A stretch of DNA of 64,000 bases from Enterococcus sp. HY326 (GCF_026157065.1 NZ_JANLGQ010000003.1:248001-312000), one strand, 5' to 3'. Numbered from the stretch's first letter, positions 24,089-33,579 are shown. The notes: generated from the letters alone by a model not told the origin. Program-made: numbers and translations.

Positions 24089-25255
24089 ATGTTTCAACAA
24101 TCAACAGTGGAATTAGAAAAACTAGGCGCCGAAATTACGACAAGAGAAATTCGTCAGCAGCCGGAATTATGGATGGAAGCATTGGATTTATTCAAAGAAC
24201 AAGAGGTGAAAATTAAAAACTTTTTAGACAAAGTTTTGGCGGAGACAGATCAAAAAATTCGGGTCATCTTCACGGGAGCTGGTACATCGCAATATGTCGG
24301 AGATACAATTGTGCCTTATTTAGCCGATAAGGGTAGCTCGCAATTTATTTTTGAAAGTATCGCAACTACTAGTATTGTGGCAACACCGGCTGATTATCTG
24401 ACTGCCGATGATGTAACAGTGTTGGTATCTTTCGCCCGCAGCGGAAACTCACCTGAGAGTGTGGCAACTGTCGAAATTGCCAATCAAGTTGTGAAAAATC
24501 TTTTCCATATTACGATTACATGTGCCAAGGAGGGTTCTTTAGCGAAAAATGCAGCTGGCGATGAACGTAATTTGTTATTATTACAACCAGAACGTTCCAA
24601 CGATGATGGCTTTGCGATGACCGGTAGCTTCAGTTGTATGGCATTGACAGCCTTATTGGTCTTCGATCAAACTCCTTTGGTGGCTAAAGAAAAATTTGTT
24701 GCCGATATGATTACGTTAGGCAACGAAGTCATTGCCAGAGAAGCGCAAATTCAAGGATTAATTGATAAAGATTTTGATCGGATTGTCTACTTGGGTTCTG
24801 GCTCACTGGCTGGTCTGACTCGGGAATCTCAATTGAAGATTTTGGAATTGACAGCCGGTAAAATTGCGACAGTCTTTGACTCTTCCATGGGCTTCCGTCA
24901 TGGACCAAAATCCTTTGTTAATGAAAAAACACTAGTTTTTGTCTACCAAAGTAATGATGAGTACACTCGGCAATACGATCAAGATATTTTACATGAAGTG
25001 GCCGGCGATGAAATCGCGCGGGCAACGGTCGCCATTTCTCAAAATGCTCAAGGAAGCTTCACGGATGATTCTTTCATCTTTGAAAGTCAAACTGATTTAC
25101 TGCCTGAAGGGTATCTTGCATTGCCATTTCAAATGGTGGCTCAAACAGTTTCCTTGTTGGCCTCCGTCAAAGTCGGCAATACACCAGACACGCCATCACC
25201 AAGCGGAACAGTTAACCGTGTTGTCAAAGGTGTAACGATCCACCCATATCAATAA
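24089..25255 (+). CDS. agaS: AgaS family sugar isomerase/deaminase (double SIS domain)
   Basis: The 388-residue cytosolic protein has two SIS domains (about 45-200 and 215-365). FTGAGTSQYVGD (about 62-73), VSFARSGNSPESVATVE (about 115-131) and the second-domain YLGSGSLAGLTRE (about 232-244) are sugar-phosphate-binding loops. AgaS proteins convert galactosamine-6-phosphate to tagatose-6-phosphate with release of ammonia. This fits the lacD and lacC genes that follow. The ATG follows a strong TAGGAGGAG. The 186-bp gap to gntR contains an AGTCAG...CTGACT hairpin (24010-24038) of unknown role. The SIS function is inferred from family and neighbours. Confidence 0.85.
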   Translation: MFQQSTVELEKLGAEITTREIRQQPELWMEALDLFKEQEVKIKNFLDKVLAETDQKIRVIFTGAGTSQYVGDTIVPYLADKGSSQFIFESIATTSIVATPADYLTADDVTVLVSFARSGNSPESVATVEIANQVVKNLFHITITCAKEGSLAKNAAGDERNLLLLQPERSNDDGFAMTGSFSCMALTALLVFDQTPLVAKEKFVADMITLGNEVIAREAQIQGLIDKDFDRIVYLGSGSLAGLTRESQLKILELTAGKIATVFDSSMGFRHGPKSFVNEKTLVFVYQSNDEYTRQYDQDILHEVAGDEIARATVAISQNAQGSFTDDSFIFESQTDLLPEGYLALPFQMVAQTVSLLASVKVGNTPDTPSPSGTVNRVVKGVTIHPYQ

Positions 25256-25292
25256 TTTTTTATAAAAAACTTTTTTAAAGGGGATATAAATT

Positions 25293-26279
25293 ATGTTAAA
25301 AATGTCAGCTGGAAAATGGCAATACATGGAACAATTATCGACAAAGGATGGTTTTATTGAAGCCTTGGCAATTGATCAGCGGGGGGCTTTGAAAAAAATG
25401 ATTACAGCGTTGGGGGAAGAACCAACTAGCCAACATATTACCGATTTTAAAAAATTGGTGTCAGAGGAATTGACCCAATATGCGTCTTCAATTTTATTAG
25501 ACCCAGAATATGGGTTGCCTGCAGCGGATGCCCGAGATAAAGAGGCCGGTTTATTGTTAGCCTATGAAAAAACTGGCTACGATGCAACAACGCCTGGACG
25601 TTTACCGGACATTTTAAAGGAGTGGTCTGTGCTACGCCTGCAAGAAAAGAAAGCCGATGCGATGAAATTCCTTCTATATTATGATGTGGATGAGGATGCA
25701 AAAATCAATCATGAAAAACATGTTTTTGTGGAACGCTTAGGTAGCGAATGCGCTGGTCAAGATATTCCATTTTATCTAGAAGTGGTCGCTTACGATGCTA
25801 AGATTGCTGATGCAACTTCAAAAGAATATGCTAAAGTTAAACCCCACAAAGTGATTGAAATGATGAAGGAATTTACCAAACCTCAATATAAAGTTGACGT
25901 TTTAAAAGTTGAAGTGCCGGTTAACATGAATTTTGTTGAGGGCTATGGCGATGACGTAGTTTATACGAAAGCTGAGGCGGCCGCTTACTTCAAAGAACAA
26001 AGTCAAGCAACTGATTTACCATTTATTTTCTTGAGTGCTGGGGTGTCGGCAAAATTATTCCAAGAAACTCTTTTATTTGCTAAAGAAGCTGGTTCGACTT
26101 TTAATGGTGTACTTTGCGGTCGAGCAACTTGGAAAAACGGCGTAGAACCTTTTATTAAAGAAGGAGAAGCGGCCGCTCGCAAATGGTTACAAACAGAAGG
26201 CCGTGCTAATATTGAAGAATTAAATGCGGTAGTGGACAAGACAGCAACTCCTTGGTTCAGCAAAGTTGAAAAAGCTTAA
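25293..26279 (+). CDS. lacD: Tagatose 1,6-bisphosphate aldolase
   Basis: This 328-residue protein matches LacD in length. It cleaves tagatose-1,6-bisphosphate to dihydroxyacetone phosphate and glyceraldehyde-3-phosphate. [11 protein letters not shown] (about 28-38) and [17 protein letters not shown] (about 200-216, with the Schiff-base Lys) are the class I aldolase signatures. The ATG follows AAAGGGG. It lies between agaS and lacC in one operon, with no lacAB isomerase nearby. AgaS would make that step unnecessary. Confidence 0.93.
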   Translation: MLKMSAGKWQYMEQLSTKDGFIEALAIDQRGALKKMITALGEEPTSQHITDFKKLVSEELTQYASSILLDPEYGLPAADARDKEAGLLLAYEKTGYDATTPGRLPDILKEWSVLRLQEKKADAMKFLLYYDVDEDAKINHEKHVFVERLGSECAGQDIPFYLEVVAYDAKIADATSKEYAKVKPHKVIEMMKEFTKPQYKVDVLKVEVPVNMNFVEGYGDDVVYTKAEAAAYFKEQSQATDLPFIFLSAGVSAKLFQETLLFAKEAGSTFNGVLCGRATWKNGVEPFIKEGEAAARKWLQTEGRANIEELNAVVDKTATPWFSKVEKA

Positions 26280-26289
26280 GGAGTAAACC

Positions 26290-27219
26290 ATGATTATTAC
26301 AGTGACTATGAATCCCTCTTTGGATATGGCCTATCCGGTACCACATTTAATTATTGATGACGTGAATCGGGTAACGAATGTCTCAAAAACAGCTGGGGGT
26401 AAAGGCTTAAATGTTACGCGGGTTTTAAAGCAATTAGGCGCTTCAGTTGTTGCGACTGGCTTAATCGGCGGCAACATCGGCCGTTTTATTACTGAACAGC
26501 TGGGAGCAACTGATATTGCCCATGATTTTTATGAAATTTCGGGTGAAAGCCGCCACTCGATTGCTATCTTGCATGACGAGGGCAAACAAACGGAATTATT
26601 AGAAACCGGTCCAGAAATTTCTGAATTGGAACTAGCTGGCTTTTTAGAAAAGTTTGTCGGTTTAACCAAAGATGTTGCGGCATTGACGATTTCTGGCAGT
26701 CTGCCACCGGGTGTGCCCCAAGATTTTTATCAAAAATTAATCAATCTGGTTAAAGTTCCTGTATTATTGGACAGTTCGGGTAAAACGTTAGCTGCAAGCT
26801 TAGCCGGTCAGCGCAAACCGTTTCTAATCAAGCCTAACTTATCTGAGATTCAAGAGTTAGTTGGTGTCGAATTATCGCTAGACAATCTTGAACAATTGAA
26901 AGCTGTTTTGCAAGGAGAAACCTTTACTGACATTGAGTGGTTAGTTATTTCGATGGGCAGTCAAGGGGCGCTTGCAAAACACAATGAGCATTTTTATCGG
27001 GTGGAAATCCCCAAAATTGCTGTTGTCAATCCAGTTGGTTCTGGTGATGCGACCCTTGCTGGCTTAGCCTATAGTGTTGAAAAAGGTCTATCAGATGAAG
27101 AGTTATTAAAAACTGGCATGGTATGCGGCATGTTAAATGCGCAAGAACATCAAACCGGTTGGATAAATCCAGCTAATTTTTCTGAGCTGTTTGAAAAAAT
27201 TATTGTCACTAAAATATAA
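26290..27219 (+). CDS. lacC: Tagatose-6-phosphate kinase (PfkB family)
   Basis: The 309-residue PfkB kinase has GGKGLNVTRVLKQLG (about 37-51), binding the sugar, and NPVGSGDATLAGLA (about 247-260), with the catalytic Asp and ATP anion hole. The position next to lacD favours tagatose-6-phosphate over fructose-1-phosphate as substrate. The start ATG is 10 bp after the lacD stop, behind AAGGAG. It closes the operon. Confidence 0.88.
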   Translation: MIITVTMNPSLDMAYPVPHLIIDDVNRVTNVSKTAGGKGLNVTRVLKQLGASVVATGLIGGNIGRFITEQLGATDIAHDFYEISGESRHSIAILHDEGKQTELLETGPEISELELAGFLEKFVGLTKDVAALTISGSLPPGVPQDFYQKLINLVKVPVLLDSSGKTLAASLAGQRKPFLIKPNLSEIQELVGVELSLDNLEQLKAVLQGETFTDIEWLVISMGSQGALAKHNEHFYRVEIPKIAVVNPVGSGDATLAGLAYSVEKGLSDEELLKTGMVCGMLNAQEHQTGWINPANFSELFEKIIVTKI

Positions 27220-27226
27220 AAAAAGT

Positions 27227-27275
27227 GCGTCGAAGGAAAGCTTGTTTAGTCAGCTTTCCTTCGACGCTGTTTTCT
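27227..27275 (+). terminator. agaS-lacDC operon terminator
   Basis: A perfect 15-bp stem (27227-27241 with 27253-27267) is followed by a weak T-rich tail. It sits 7 bp after the lacC stop. Confidence 0.8.
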
Positions 27276-27307
27276 TCGCTAAATCAGTGGAAAATAAAGA
27301 AAAAGAC

Positions 27308-27335
27308 TTGCAACTGTCAGCAAACCTGTTATACT
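27308..27335 (+). promoter_or_regulatory. rplK-rplA promoter
   Basis: TTGCAA (27308-27313) and TATACT (27330-27335) are 16 bp apart, about 110 bp before rplK. The leader then contains a CTCAG/CTGAG hairpin (27371-27386). Confidence 0.7.
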
Positions 27336-27388
27336 GTTTTAGTGTGTGTTTTCCGACACGCAGTTTTATGCTCAGGGGTAACTGAGCA

Positions 27389-27422
27389 GTGGGAGGAGAA
27401 ATATTGATCTCCAATTAACCAC
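27389..27422 (+). promoter_or_regulatory. Putative L1-binding leader motif before rplK
   Basis: GTGGGAGG (27389-27396) and AACCAC (27417-27422) can pair through GTGG/CCAC with an inner GGAG/CTCC stem. The same pair of blocks recurs before rplA. L1 is known to repress this operon by binding an rRNA-like leader; that this motif is its site is inference. Confidence 0.4.
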
Positions 27423-27448
27423 ATCACGGACTCAAGGAGGTATGTCTC

Positions 27449-27871
27449 GTGGCAAAAAAAGTAGAAAAAATCGTTAAATTGCAAATTCCTGCAGGTAAAG
27501 CAACACCAGCTCCCCCAGTAGGTCCTGCACTAGGTCAAGCCGGTATCAACATCATGGGCTTCACAAAAGAATTTAATGCCCGCACAGCTGACCAAGCAGG
27601 TTTAATCATTCCAGTGGTTATCTCAGTTTATGAAGATCGTTCATTTACTTTCGTAACTAAGACACCACCAGCAGCTGTTCTATTGAAAAAAGCAGCGAAG
27701 GTTGACAAAGGCTCTGGCGAACCAAACAAAACGAAAGTTGCGTCTGTTTCAAAAGCTCAAGTTCAAGAAATCGCTGAATTAAAAATGGAAGACCTAAACG
27801 CCGCTAACGTTGAGTCAGCAATGCGCATGGTTGAAGGAACTGCAAGAAGCATGGGGATCACTGTAGAATAA
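27449..27871 (+). CDS. rplK: 50S ribosomal protein L11
   Basis: The 140-residue protein matches L11 in length with [28 protein letters not shown] near the start, the signature proline-rich segment. The start is GTG behind CAAGGAGG. L11 binds the GTPase-associated centre of 23S rRNA and is needed for RelA activation. It forms an operon with rplA. Confidence 0.98.
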   Translation: MAKKVEKIVKLQIPAGKATPAPPVGPALGQAGINIMGFTKEFNARTADQAGLIIPVVISVYEDRSFTFVTKTPPAAVLLKKAAKVDKGSGEPNKTKVASVSKAQVQEIAELKMEDLNAANVESAMRMVEGTARSMGITVE

Positions 27872-27930
27872 TTTTTACACCCTGAAGCAACGGCTTCTCA
27901 GTTGGCTCTGTATTGAAAAATATAGAACAC

Positions 27931-27957
27931 GTGGGAGGTTCAACCCGTTATAACCAC
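27931..27957 (+). promoter_or_regulatory. Repeat of the leader motif before rplA
   Basis: GTGGGAGG (27931-27938) and AACCAC (27952-27957) recur between rplK and rplA, 16 bp before the rplA start. This second copy supports a regulatory role, perhaps L1 binding. Confidence 0.4.
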
Positions 27958-27972
27958 TAAGGAGGAAACAAA

Positions 27973-28662
27973 ATGGCTAAAAAAAGCAAAAAAATGCAAG
28001 AAGCATTAAAATTAGTTGACAAAAATAAAGCATATCCTGTTGCAGAAGCAGTTGCTTTAGCAAAAGAAACCAACATCGCAAAATTCGATGCAACTGTTGA
28101 AGTGGCATACCGCTTAAACGTTGACCCTAAACAAGCAGACCAACAAATTCGTGGCGCTGTCGTTTTACCTAACGGAACTGGTAAAACACAAAAAGTTTTA
28201 GTTTTCGCTAAAGGCGACAAAGCGAAAGAAGCAGAAGCTGCTGGTGCAGATTATGTCGGCGAAGCTGATATGGTTCAAAAAATTCAAGGTGGCTGGTTCG
28301 ACTTTGACGTAGTTGTAGCAACTCCTGACATGATGGCAGAAGTTGGTAAATTAGGTCGGGTCTTAGGGCCAAAAGGCTTAATGCCAAACCCTAAAACTGG
28401 TACTGTAACAATGGACGTTACAAAAGCTGTTAACGAAGTAAAAGCTGGTAAAGTAACTTACCGTGTTGACCGTGTTGGAAACATTCATGTACCAATCGGT
28501 AAAGTATCATTTGACACTGACAAATTAATTGAAAACTTCAACACAATCAACGACGTTTTAATGCGTGCTAAACCAGCCGCAGCGAAAGGTCAATACATCA
28601 AAAACATCACAGTAACCACTACCTTTGGTCCTGGTGTTCACGTTGATCAATTTTCATTTTAA
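27973..28662 (+). CDS. rplA: 50S ribosomal protein L1
   Basis: The 229-residue protein has the L1 hallmarks [18 protein letters not shown] (about 128-145) and [21 protein letters not shown] near 160. It builds the L1 stalk and represses its own operon through leader RNA. The ATG follows TAAGGAGGA. The 101-bp gap from rplK holds the GTGGGAGG motif. Confidence 0.98.
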   Translation: MAKKSKKMQEALKLVDKNKAYPVAEAVALAKETNIAKFDATVEVAYRLNVDPKQADQQIRGAVVLPNGTGKTQKVLVFAKGDKAKEAEAAGADYVGEADMVQKIQGGWFDFDVVVATPDMMAEVGKLGRVLGPKGLMPNPKTGTVTMDVTKAVNEVKAGKVTYRVDRVGNIHVPIGKVSFDTDKLIENFNTINDVLMRAKPAAAKGQYIKNITVTTTFGPGVHVDQFSF

Positions 28663-28725
28663 TTTAAATTAAAGATTGACTTGCTTGCCTTATCTATGGT
28701 AAGGTAAGCAAGGTTAATTAATATT

Positions 28726-28835
28726 AATCGTACCGAAGACAGTAGGTGACGCAAGTCTTAATTTCCTACCGAGGACAATGTTGAGAAATTCAATAGTCCC
28801 TCTATGTCTACGGTGGCATAGGGTTATTTTTTTGG
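28726..28835 (+). promoter_or_regulatory. Ribosomal protein L10 leader with terminator
   Basis: The leader shows the familiar L10-leader blocks: ACCGAAGACAGTAGGTG (28732-28748), a short stem closing with CCTACCGAGGACAATG (28765-28780), then a CTATG/CATAG terminator-like hairpin and seven T (28802-28833). When free, L10(L12)4 binds such leaders and represses rplJL. Confidence 0.88.
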
Positions 28836-28881
28836 TTTCAAAGAAAAACTCTTTCCATCAAAATTCAGGAGGTGAAATACA

Positions 28882-29382
28882 ATGAGTGAAGCAATTATTG
28901 CAAAAAAAGCCCAAGAAGTTGAAGAAGTAACTGCGAAATTTGAAGCAGCTGCCTCTGTCGTTTTTGTTGACTATCGTGGTTTAACTGTTGAAGAAGTAAC
29001 AAACTTGCGTAAACAATTACGTGACAACAACGTTGAAATGAAAGTTATCAAAAATTCAATCTTATCTCGTGCTGCTGAAAAAGCTGGTTTAGATGGTTTA
29101 GGTGACGTGTTCACTGGACCAACTGCTGTTGCCTTCAGTAACGAAGATGTGGTTGCACCTGCAAAAATCATGGTTGATTTTGCTAAAGATGCAAAAGCAT
29201 TGGAAGTAAAAGGTGGCGTAGTTGAAGGAAAAGTTTCTTCAGTTGAAGAAATCACTGCCTTGGCTGCATTACCAAACCGCGAAGGTCTCCTTTCTATGTT
29301 GTTATCTGTGCTACAAGCACCAGTTCGCAATGTGGCTTACGCTGTCAAAGCAGTGGCCGAAAAAGAAGACGACGCAGCTTAA
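28882..29382 (+). CDS. rplJ: 50S ribosomal protein L10
   Basis: The 166-residue protein has the L10 N-terminal rRNA-binding domain ([23 protein letters not shown], seen about 26-48) and a helical C-terminal tail that holds L7/L12 dimers. The ATG follows CAGGAGGTG. It is preceded by its autoregulatory leader and followed by rplL. Confidence 0.98.
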   Translation: MSEAIIAKKAQEVEEVTAKFEAAASVVFVDYRGLTVEEVTNLRKQLRDNNVEMKVIKNSILSRAAEKAGLDGLGDVFTGPTAVAFSNEDVVAPAKIMVDFAKDAKALEVKGGVVEGKVSSVEEITALAALPNREGLLSMLLSVLQAPVRNVAYAVKAVAEKEDDAA

Positions 29383-29447
29383 TGTTAGTTGATTTAGTCG
29401 CTTAGTTACTATTAAAATACAAAACCAATATATGGAGGAAATTAAAA

Positions 29448-29819
29448 ATGGCATTGAACATTGAAAACATTGTTGCTGAATTAAAAGAAGCAACTATCAT
29501 TGAATTAAACGATTTAGTAAAAGCTATTGAAGAAGAATTTGGCGTATCTGCAGCAGCTCCTGTAGCAGTTGCTGGTGCAGCAGGCGGTGCCGCTGCAGCT
29601 GAAGAACAAACTGAATTCACTGTTGAATTGACAGCAGTTGGCGATCAAAAAGTTAAAGTTATCAAAGCAGTTCGTGAAGCAACTGGTCTTGGCTTGAAAG
29701 AAGCGAAAGAAGTAGTTGACGGCGCTCCTGCAGCAGTTAAAGAAGGCATCAACAAAGAAGAAGCAGAAGCATTAAAAGCTTCTTTAGAAGAAGTTGGCGC
29801 AACTGTAACTGTAAAATAA
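29448..29819 (+). CDS. rplL: 50S ribosomal protein L7/L12
   Basis: The 123-residue protein has the dimerising N-terminal helices, an Ala/Gly-rich hinge (about 38-52) and the conserved C-terminal domain with [22 protein letters not shown] (about 68-89). It recruits translational GTPases to the ribosome. The ATG follows GGAGGAA. Confidence 0.98.
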   Translation: MALNIENIVAELKEATIIELNDLVKAIEEEFGVSAAAPVAVAGAAGGAAAAEEQTEFTVELTAVGDQKVKVIKAVREATGLGLKEAKEVVDGAPAAVKEGINKEEAEALKASLEEVGATVTVK

Positions 29820-29836
29820 TTTTTAAAAATTATTTT

Positions 29837-29879
29837 AAGACTAGAAACCTTGTTAAGTCAGGGCTTCTAGTCTTTTTTT
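29837..29879 (+). terminator. rplJL terminator
   Basis: AAGACTAGAA pairs with TTCTAGTCTT, with a partly paired apex and seven T at 29872-29878. It lies 17 bp after the rplL stop. The rest of the 267-bp gap to 30087 is AT-rich and shows nothing else clear. Confidence 0.88.
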
Positions 29880-30086
29880 GTTGCGACAAAAGCAAAATTT
29901 TATCAGTAAAATTGCCGAAGGTATTATCAGAATATTTAGTCAAATACCCCTATTTTAAACCTAAAAATCTGTTTTTAAACAATAAAAAATTCTAGTTTCT
30001 ACTATTATATATGGTGATTATCTGCACTTAGTTTTTTACCTATTTATCAAGTGATTTTGATTCCTGCTAACATGGCGATGTTGCTT

Positions 30087-31271
30087 CTAATTAAATGATA
30101 TTTTGCTCAATGTCTGTTGTTTAAATTTTGCATATCTTTCTAATTCCGCTTCGAGCATCTGTTTTGAAACCAAGCCTTCCCGCCAGATAGTCAGTTCAGC
30201 CTCAAGTTTTGTTCCTTTGCTGCGGGTTTTCCAAAACCCGATAATCGCCCCTTCAAACAAAATTGCTCCAGGATTTGCAATAGTTTGCCAAATTACTCGT
30301 TGATGTGAGCTATTGGCTAAAATAACATGGCGATCTTGGAGACCAAGATAAGGATCGTGTCCTTTTAAAAGATGAAAAGTTCGTTGATTACTGACGGGAG
30401 TTGCTAAGGCGGATAAATCTTTCTCCAAGATAAATTGCTTTTTACCGGCAACTGTAACAGGCACAATTTCTGTTACAATTGTATGCCACATTCGTTTGGC
30501 CTGCTGAGGTGAACAGCCTAACCAATTGGCAAAGGCTAGCTCATTGGTGGGACCATAGCAATGAAGAAATTTTTTAAGAAGTTGACGGATTGGTGGAGCT
30601 TTCAACTCAAGTTCTTCCCCTACCCAATTTTTATAAGAAGTAAAACTAGGTGTCTGTCCATGACGTTTGGCAAAAACGATTTGACCTTGAAAAGCACAGG
30701 GCCGCAGTAAAAAAGAAACTGCGGCTCCGCCCATTGTTTGTTTTTGGGGATTGCCGTACATGGAAGGCGCATTCCATAAGCTTTTTTTCTCTTTTGGAAG
30801 ATAGTCTGCTACCCATTCAGCAATTGTTTGGTCTAAACTCGTTTTACTTTCGATAATCGTTGTATCTAATTGATGGATAACTTTTTGTAATAGCTGCCAG
30901 ACAAGGTCAAAGTCCATTTGTAAAAAATCTAAAGCCAACTGGATACCCCTGGTATAAATCCACGGCTCATCAACTAAAGGAATTAAGGTTGGTAAAAAGA
31001 TGCGGCTTTCTGTGGTTGGAAAGACGACCGGTGTTCCGCGGAAACTCCAAGCTTGGACTAGAATTTTTTCTTCCTCCAAAGCTTTTTTCATCTGTGTTTT
31101 AGAAAAGGCAGTTGTCCGATTATGGAGGGCCTCTTGCCAAGCATCTGGGGGCGAATTTTGAAAGCCGCAGGCACCGACAAGCTCTGTTAGCTTTTCAGCG
31201 GGATAAAATTTATCCAAATTGTGAGAGCGCAGACGGAAATTTCGAATTTCTTCGTAAGTAAACTGTTTCAT
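30087..31271 (-). CDS. Winged-helix DNA-binding protein, HTH_42/AlkX-AlkZ-like
   Basis: The start at 31271 (MKQFTYEEIRNFRL) follows AAGGAGC and gives 394 residues; the frame stays open to 31301. The protein matches the HTH_42 family (YcaQ/AlkZ): repeated winged-helix units through about 350 residues with RxWHT and WRGTPV-like blocks (VQAWSFRGTPVVFPT near residue 75). AlkZ and AlkX are DNA glycosylases for alkylation or crosslinks. In those enzymes a QxQ or QxD motif is catalytic. Here the nearest equivalent reads GFQNSPP, so the second residue is not conserved and activity is uncertain. Monocistronic and flanked by AT-rich gaps. Confidence 0.65.
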   Translation of the reverse strand: MKQFTYEEIRNFRLRSHNLDKFYPAEKLTELVGACGFQNSPPDAWQEALHNRTTAFSKTQMKKALEEEKILVQAWSFRGTPVVFPTTESRIFLPTLIPLVDEPWIYTRGIQLALDFLQMDFDLVWQLLQKVIHQLDTTIIESKTSLDQTIAEWVADYLPKEKKSLWNAPSMYGNPQKQTMGGAAVSFLLRPCAFQGQIVFAKRHGQTPSFTSYKNWVGEELELKAPPIRQLLKKFLHCYGPTNELAFANWLGCSPQQAKRMWHTIVTEIVPVTVAGKKQFILEKDLSALATPVSNQRTFHLLKGHDPYLGLQDRHVILANSSHQRVIWQTIANPGAILFEGAIIGFWKTRSKGTKLEAELTIWREGLVSKQMLEAELERYAKFKQQTLSKISFN

Positions 31272-31410
31272 TGGTAAGCTCCTTTCAAAGTTATTATACA
31301 AGCTAAAGGGGTTTCTCCCAAATTTAGTTAATTTTTCTGTTAAATAACAATCAGATGAGAAATTGAAAGGTTATTGATGAATAAAATGTGAAGAAATTCT
31401 AAAAAAACTA

Positions 31411-31439
31411 TTGCTAATTTCAGAATTTTCTATTAATAT
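31411..31439 (+). promoter_or_regulatory. Promoter of the first oppA
   Basis: TTGCTA (31411-31416) and TAATAT (31434-31439) are 17 bp apart, 31 bases before the start codon. Confidence 0.65.
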
Positions 31440-31470
31440 ATGAACAATTACAAGATTAGGGGGATAAAGT

Positions 31471-33135
31471 ATGAAAAAAAGCTTGTTTGCAGGATTTTTA
31501 TTATGTGGGTTAGTCTTAACAGCCTGTGGAGGCGATTCGAACTCCACAGACGGTAGTAGCACTTCAGGCAGCAGCTCTGCTTCGGGAAATGCAGAGCAGG
31601 TTTTTAATCTTGCGGTAGTTCAAGAAATGCCGAGTGCCGATTTATCATTGGCGACAGATACAATTAGTTTTGCAGCATTGAACAATGTCTATGAAGGATT
31701 GTATCGTCTAGATGCCGATCAAGCACCTTCACCGGCGGGAGCAGCAGAAATGGCCGAAATTAGTGACGATGGTTTAGTTTACACGTTGCAGTTACGAGAA
31801 GATGCAACTTGGTCAAATGGTGATCCTTTGACAGCAGATGATTATGTGTATGGTTGGCAAAGAACCGTTGATCCAGCAACAGCGTCTCAATATGCTTATC
31901 TCTATTCCTCAGTGGCAAATGCAACTGCTATTACGGAAGATGGCGCAGATGTCTCAACCTTAGGAATTAAAGCTTTAAGTGATTACGAGTTAGAAATTAC
32001 TTTGGAGGTGGCAACGCCGTACTTTGATTATCTATTAGCGTTTCCATCATTCTTCCCGCAACATGAAGCAACAGTTGAAGAATATGGCACCGAATATGCC
32101 CAAACCAGTGATAAAGCAGTTTATAATGGGCCTTTCGTGTTAGCTGATTTTGATGGTCCAGGTACGGATACTGAGTGGACTTATCAAAAGAATGATAATT
32201 ACTGGGACGCTGACAATGTAGCGTTGGATACAATCAACGTTTCCGTTATCAAAGAATCTTCTACAGCTTTGAATTTATTTAATGATGGACAGTTAAACGA
32301 TGTGACCTTGACGGGTGAATTAGCTCAGCAAAATGCTGGCGAAGACGCTTATGTAGTTGATAAATCTTCCCGGACGACGTATATCGAAATGAATCAGCGG
32401 GAAGCCGATTCTCCTTGGCACAATCAAAATCTGCGGATGGCATTGTCCTATGCCATCGATCGAGAAATGATGGTTCAGCAAGTTTTAGGTAATGGCTCAG
32501 TTGCTTCCACCAGTTTGATTCCTTCAGAGATGTCTTATAATCCAGATACTGGTGAAGATTTTGTGGCAGATTCAAAAGCTGATTTAGAATACGATTTGGA
32601 GCAAGCTCAAAGCTATTGGGAAGCAGCCAAGTCCGAATTAGGAATTGATTCTTTGAGCTTTGAATTATTAGCAGATGATACAGATTCAACGAAAGCTGTA
32701 GCACAATACTTACAGGGAGCTTGGCAGGATGCTTTTGATGGTATGTCTGTAAGCATTGCAACCGTACCCTTCTCAGTGCGGATTGATCGAGCGAATACCG
32801 GTGATTTCGAAGTGGTTCTAGGTGGCTGGGGTGCTGATTACTCTGACCCAAGTAGCTTCACTGATTTGTTTGTCACAGACAATACGTACAACCGTGGACA
32901 TTGGTCAAATTCTGAGTATGATACTTTAGTAACAGAAGCAGCAACTACCAACGCCAATGATCCTGAAGCCCGTTGGCAGAATCTAGTGGATGCTGAAGCG
33001 ATTATCTCCGGCGAGATGGGTGTTATTCCGGTCTTCCAAAAAGCTGAAGGTCACCTGCGTTCAACAAATGTGAAAAATGTTGTCGTTCACGGAGCTGGCG
33101 CTTCTTATGATTACAAATGGGCTTATATAGAATAA
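31471..33135 (+). CDS. oppA: Oligopeptide ABC transporter substrate-binding lipoprotein (OppA-type)
   Basis: The 554-residue protein has a lipoprotein signal with lipobox LTACGG (Cys near 19) and a Ser/Gly/Thr-rich linker, then the SBP_bac_5 fold. YEGLYRLDADQ, the TWSNGDPLTADDYVYGWQRTVDP block (about 110-132) and NLRMALSYAIDREMM near 320 are family signatures. It binds extracellular peptides for the OppBCDF system. The paralogue that follows is very similar. A terminator lies after this gene, so it has its own transcript. Confidence 0.92.
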   Translation: MKKSLFAGFLLCGLVLTACGGDSNSTDGSSTSGSSSASGNAEQVFNLAVVQEMPSADLSLATDTISFAALNNVYEGLYRLDADQAPSPAGAAEMAEISDDGLVYTLQLREDATWSNGDPLTADDYVYGWQRTVDPATASQYAYLYSSVANATAITEDGADVSTLGIKALSDYELEITLEVATPYFDYLLAFPSFFPQHEATVEEYGTEYAQTSDKAVYNGPFVLADFDGPGTDTEWTYQKNDNYWDADNVALDTINVSVIKESSTALNLFNDGQLNDVTLTGELAQQNAGEDAYVVDKSSRTTYIEMNQREADSPWHNQNLRMALSYAIDREMMVQQVLGNGSVASTSLIPSEMSYNPDTGEDFVADSKADLEYDLEQAQSYWEAAKSELGIDSLSFELLADDTDSTKAVAQYLQGAWQDAFDGMSVSIATVPFSVRIDRANTGDFEVVLGGWGADYSDPSSFTDLFVTDNTYNRGHWSNSEYDTLVTEAATTNANDPEARWQNLVDAEAIISGEMGVIPVFQKAEGHLRSTNVKNVVVHGAGASYDYKWAYIE

Positions 33136-33157
33136 GCTAAACAAAGATTGAAAGAGG

Positions 33158-33204
33158 AAGCTCTGCAGAAGGATAATAAAACTTTCTTCTGCAGAGCTTT
33201 TTAG
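33158..33204 (+). terminator. Terminator after the first oppA
   Basis: A perfect 14-bp stem (33158-33171 with 33186-33199) and five T lie 22 bp after the stop. Confidence 0.85.
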
Positions 33205-33579
33205 CTATTTCAGGCCCAAAAATTTTGCGTTGATGTAATTTATTTCTTCGACTAAGAAAATTTTGATGAACCACCTATTTTACAAAAATGAAAAAATGGT
33301 TATTTTACAATTAGATTAACCTCATAAAGTTGGTGTTGAGCAAAACAAACAGTTTTTTTTGTATGTTATTTAAATATTTTTTTTGTGAAAACGCCTAATC
33401 GAAACCTTGTAATATTAGTCGGTTTTTGGAAATGTATAAAAAGTGTGAAAAATTGGCATTATTTTATTGATTTTTTCAGGTTTATTCTATTGCAATTTTA
33501 ATCGAAATTATTTAAAATCTTAATTAACTTCAGACAGTACTAATTTTTCTGAAAATACAAAATAATGCGAGGTTATCAA
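33205..33579 (+). promoter_or_regulatory. AT-rich upstream region of the second oppA with promoter
   Basis: This stretch has no gene. A good promoter, TTGCAA (33490-33495) and TAAAAT (33513-33518) with a 17-bp spacer, lies about 60 bases before the start codon. The remainder is AT-rich with only weak operator-like sequences. The length of the upstream region suggests separate regulation of the second oppA. Confidence 0.5.

Noticed and set aside
28682-28714. Hairpin CTTGCTT...AAGCAAG before the L10 leader as rplA terminator
   Set aside because: The stem is good, but the following sequence is mixed AT without a run of T, so termination is doubtful.
33385-33400. TGTGAAAACGCCTAATCG upstream of the second oppA as a cre site
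   Set aside because: Three of the conserved cre positions are wrong, including the 3' half-site.
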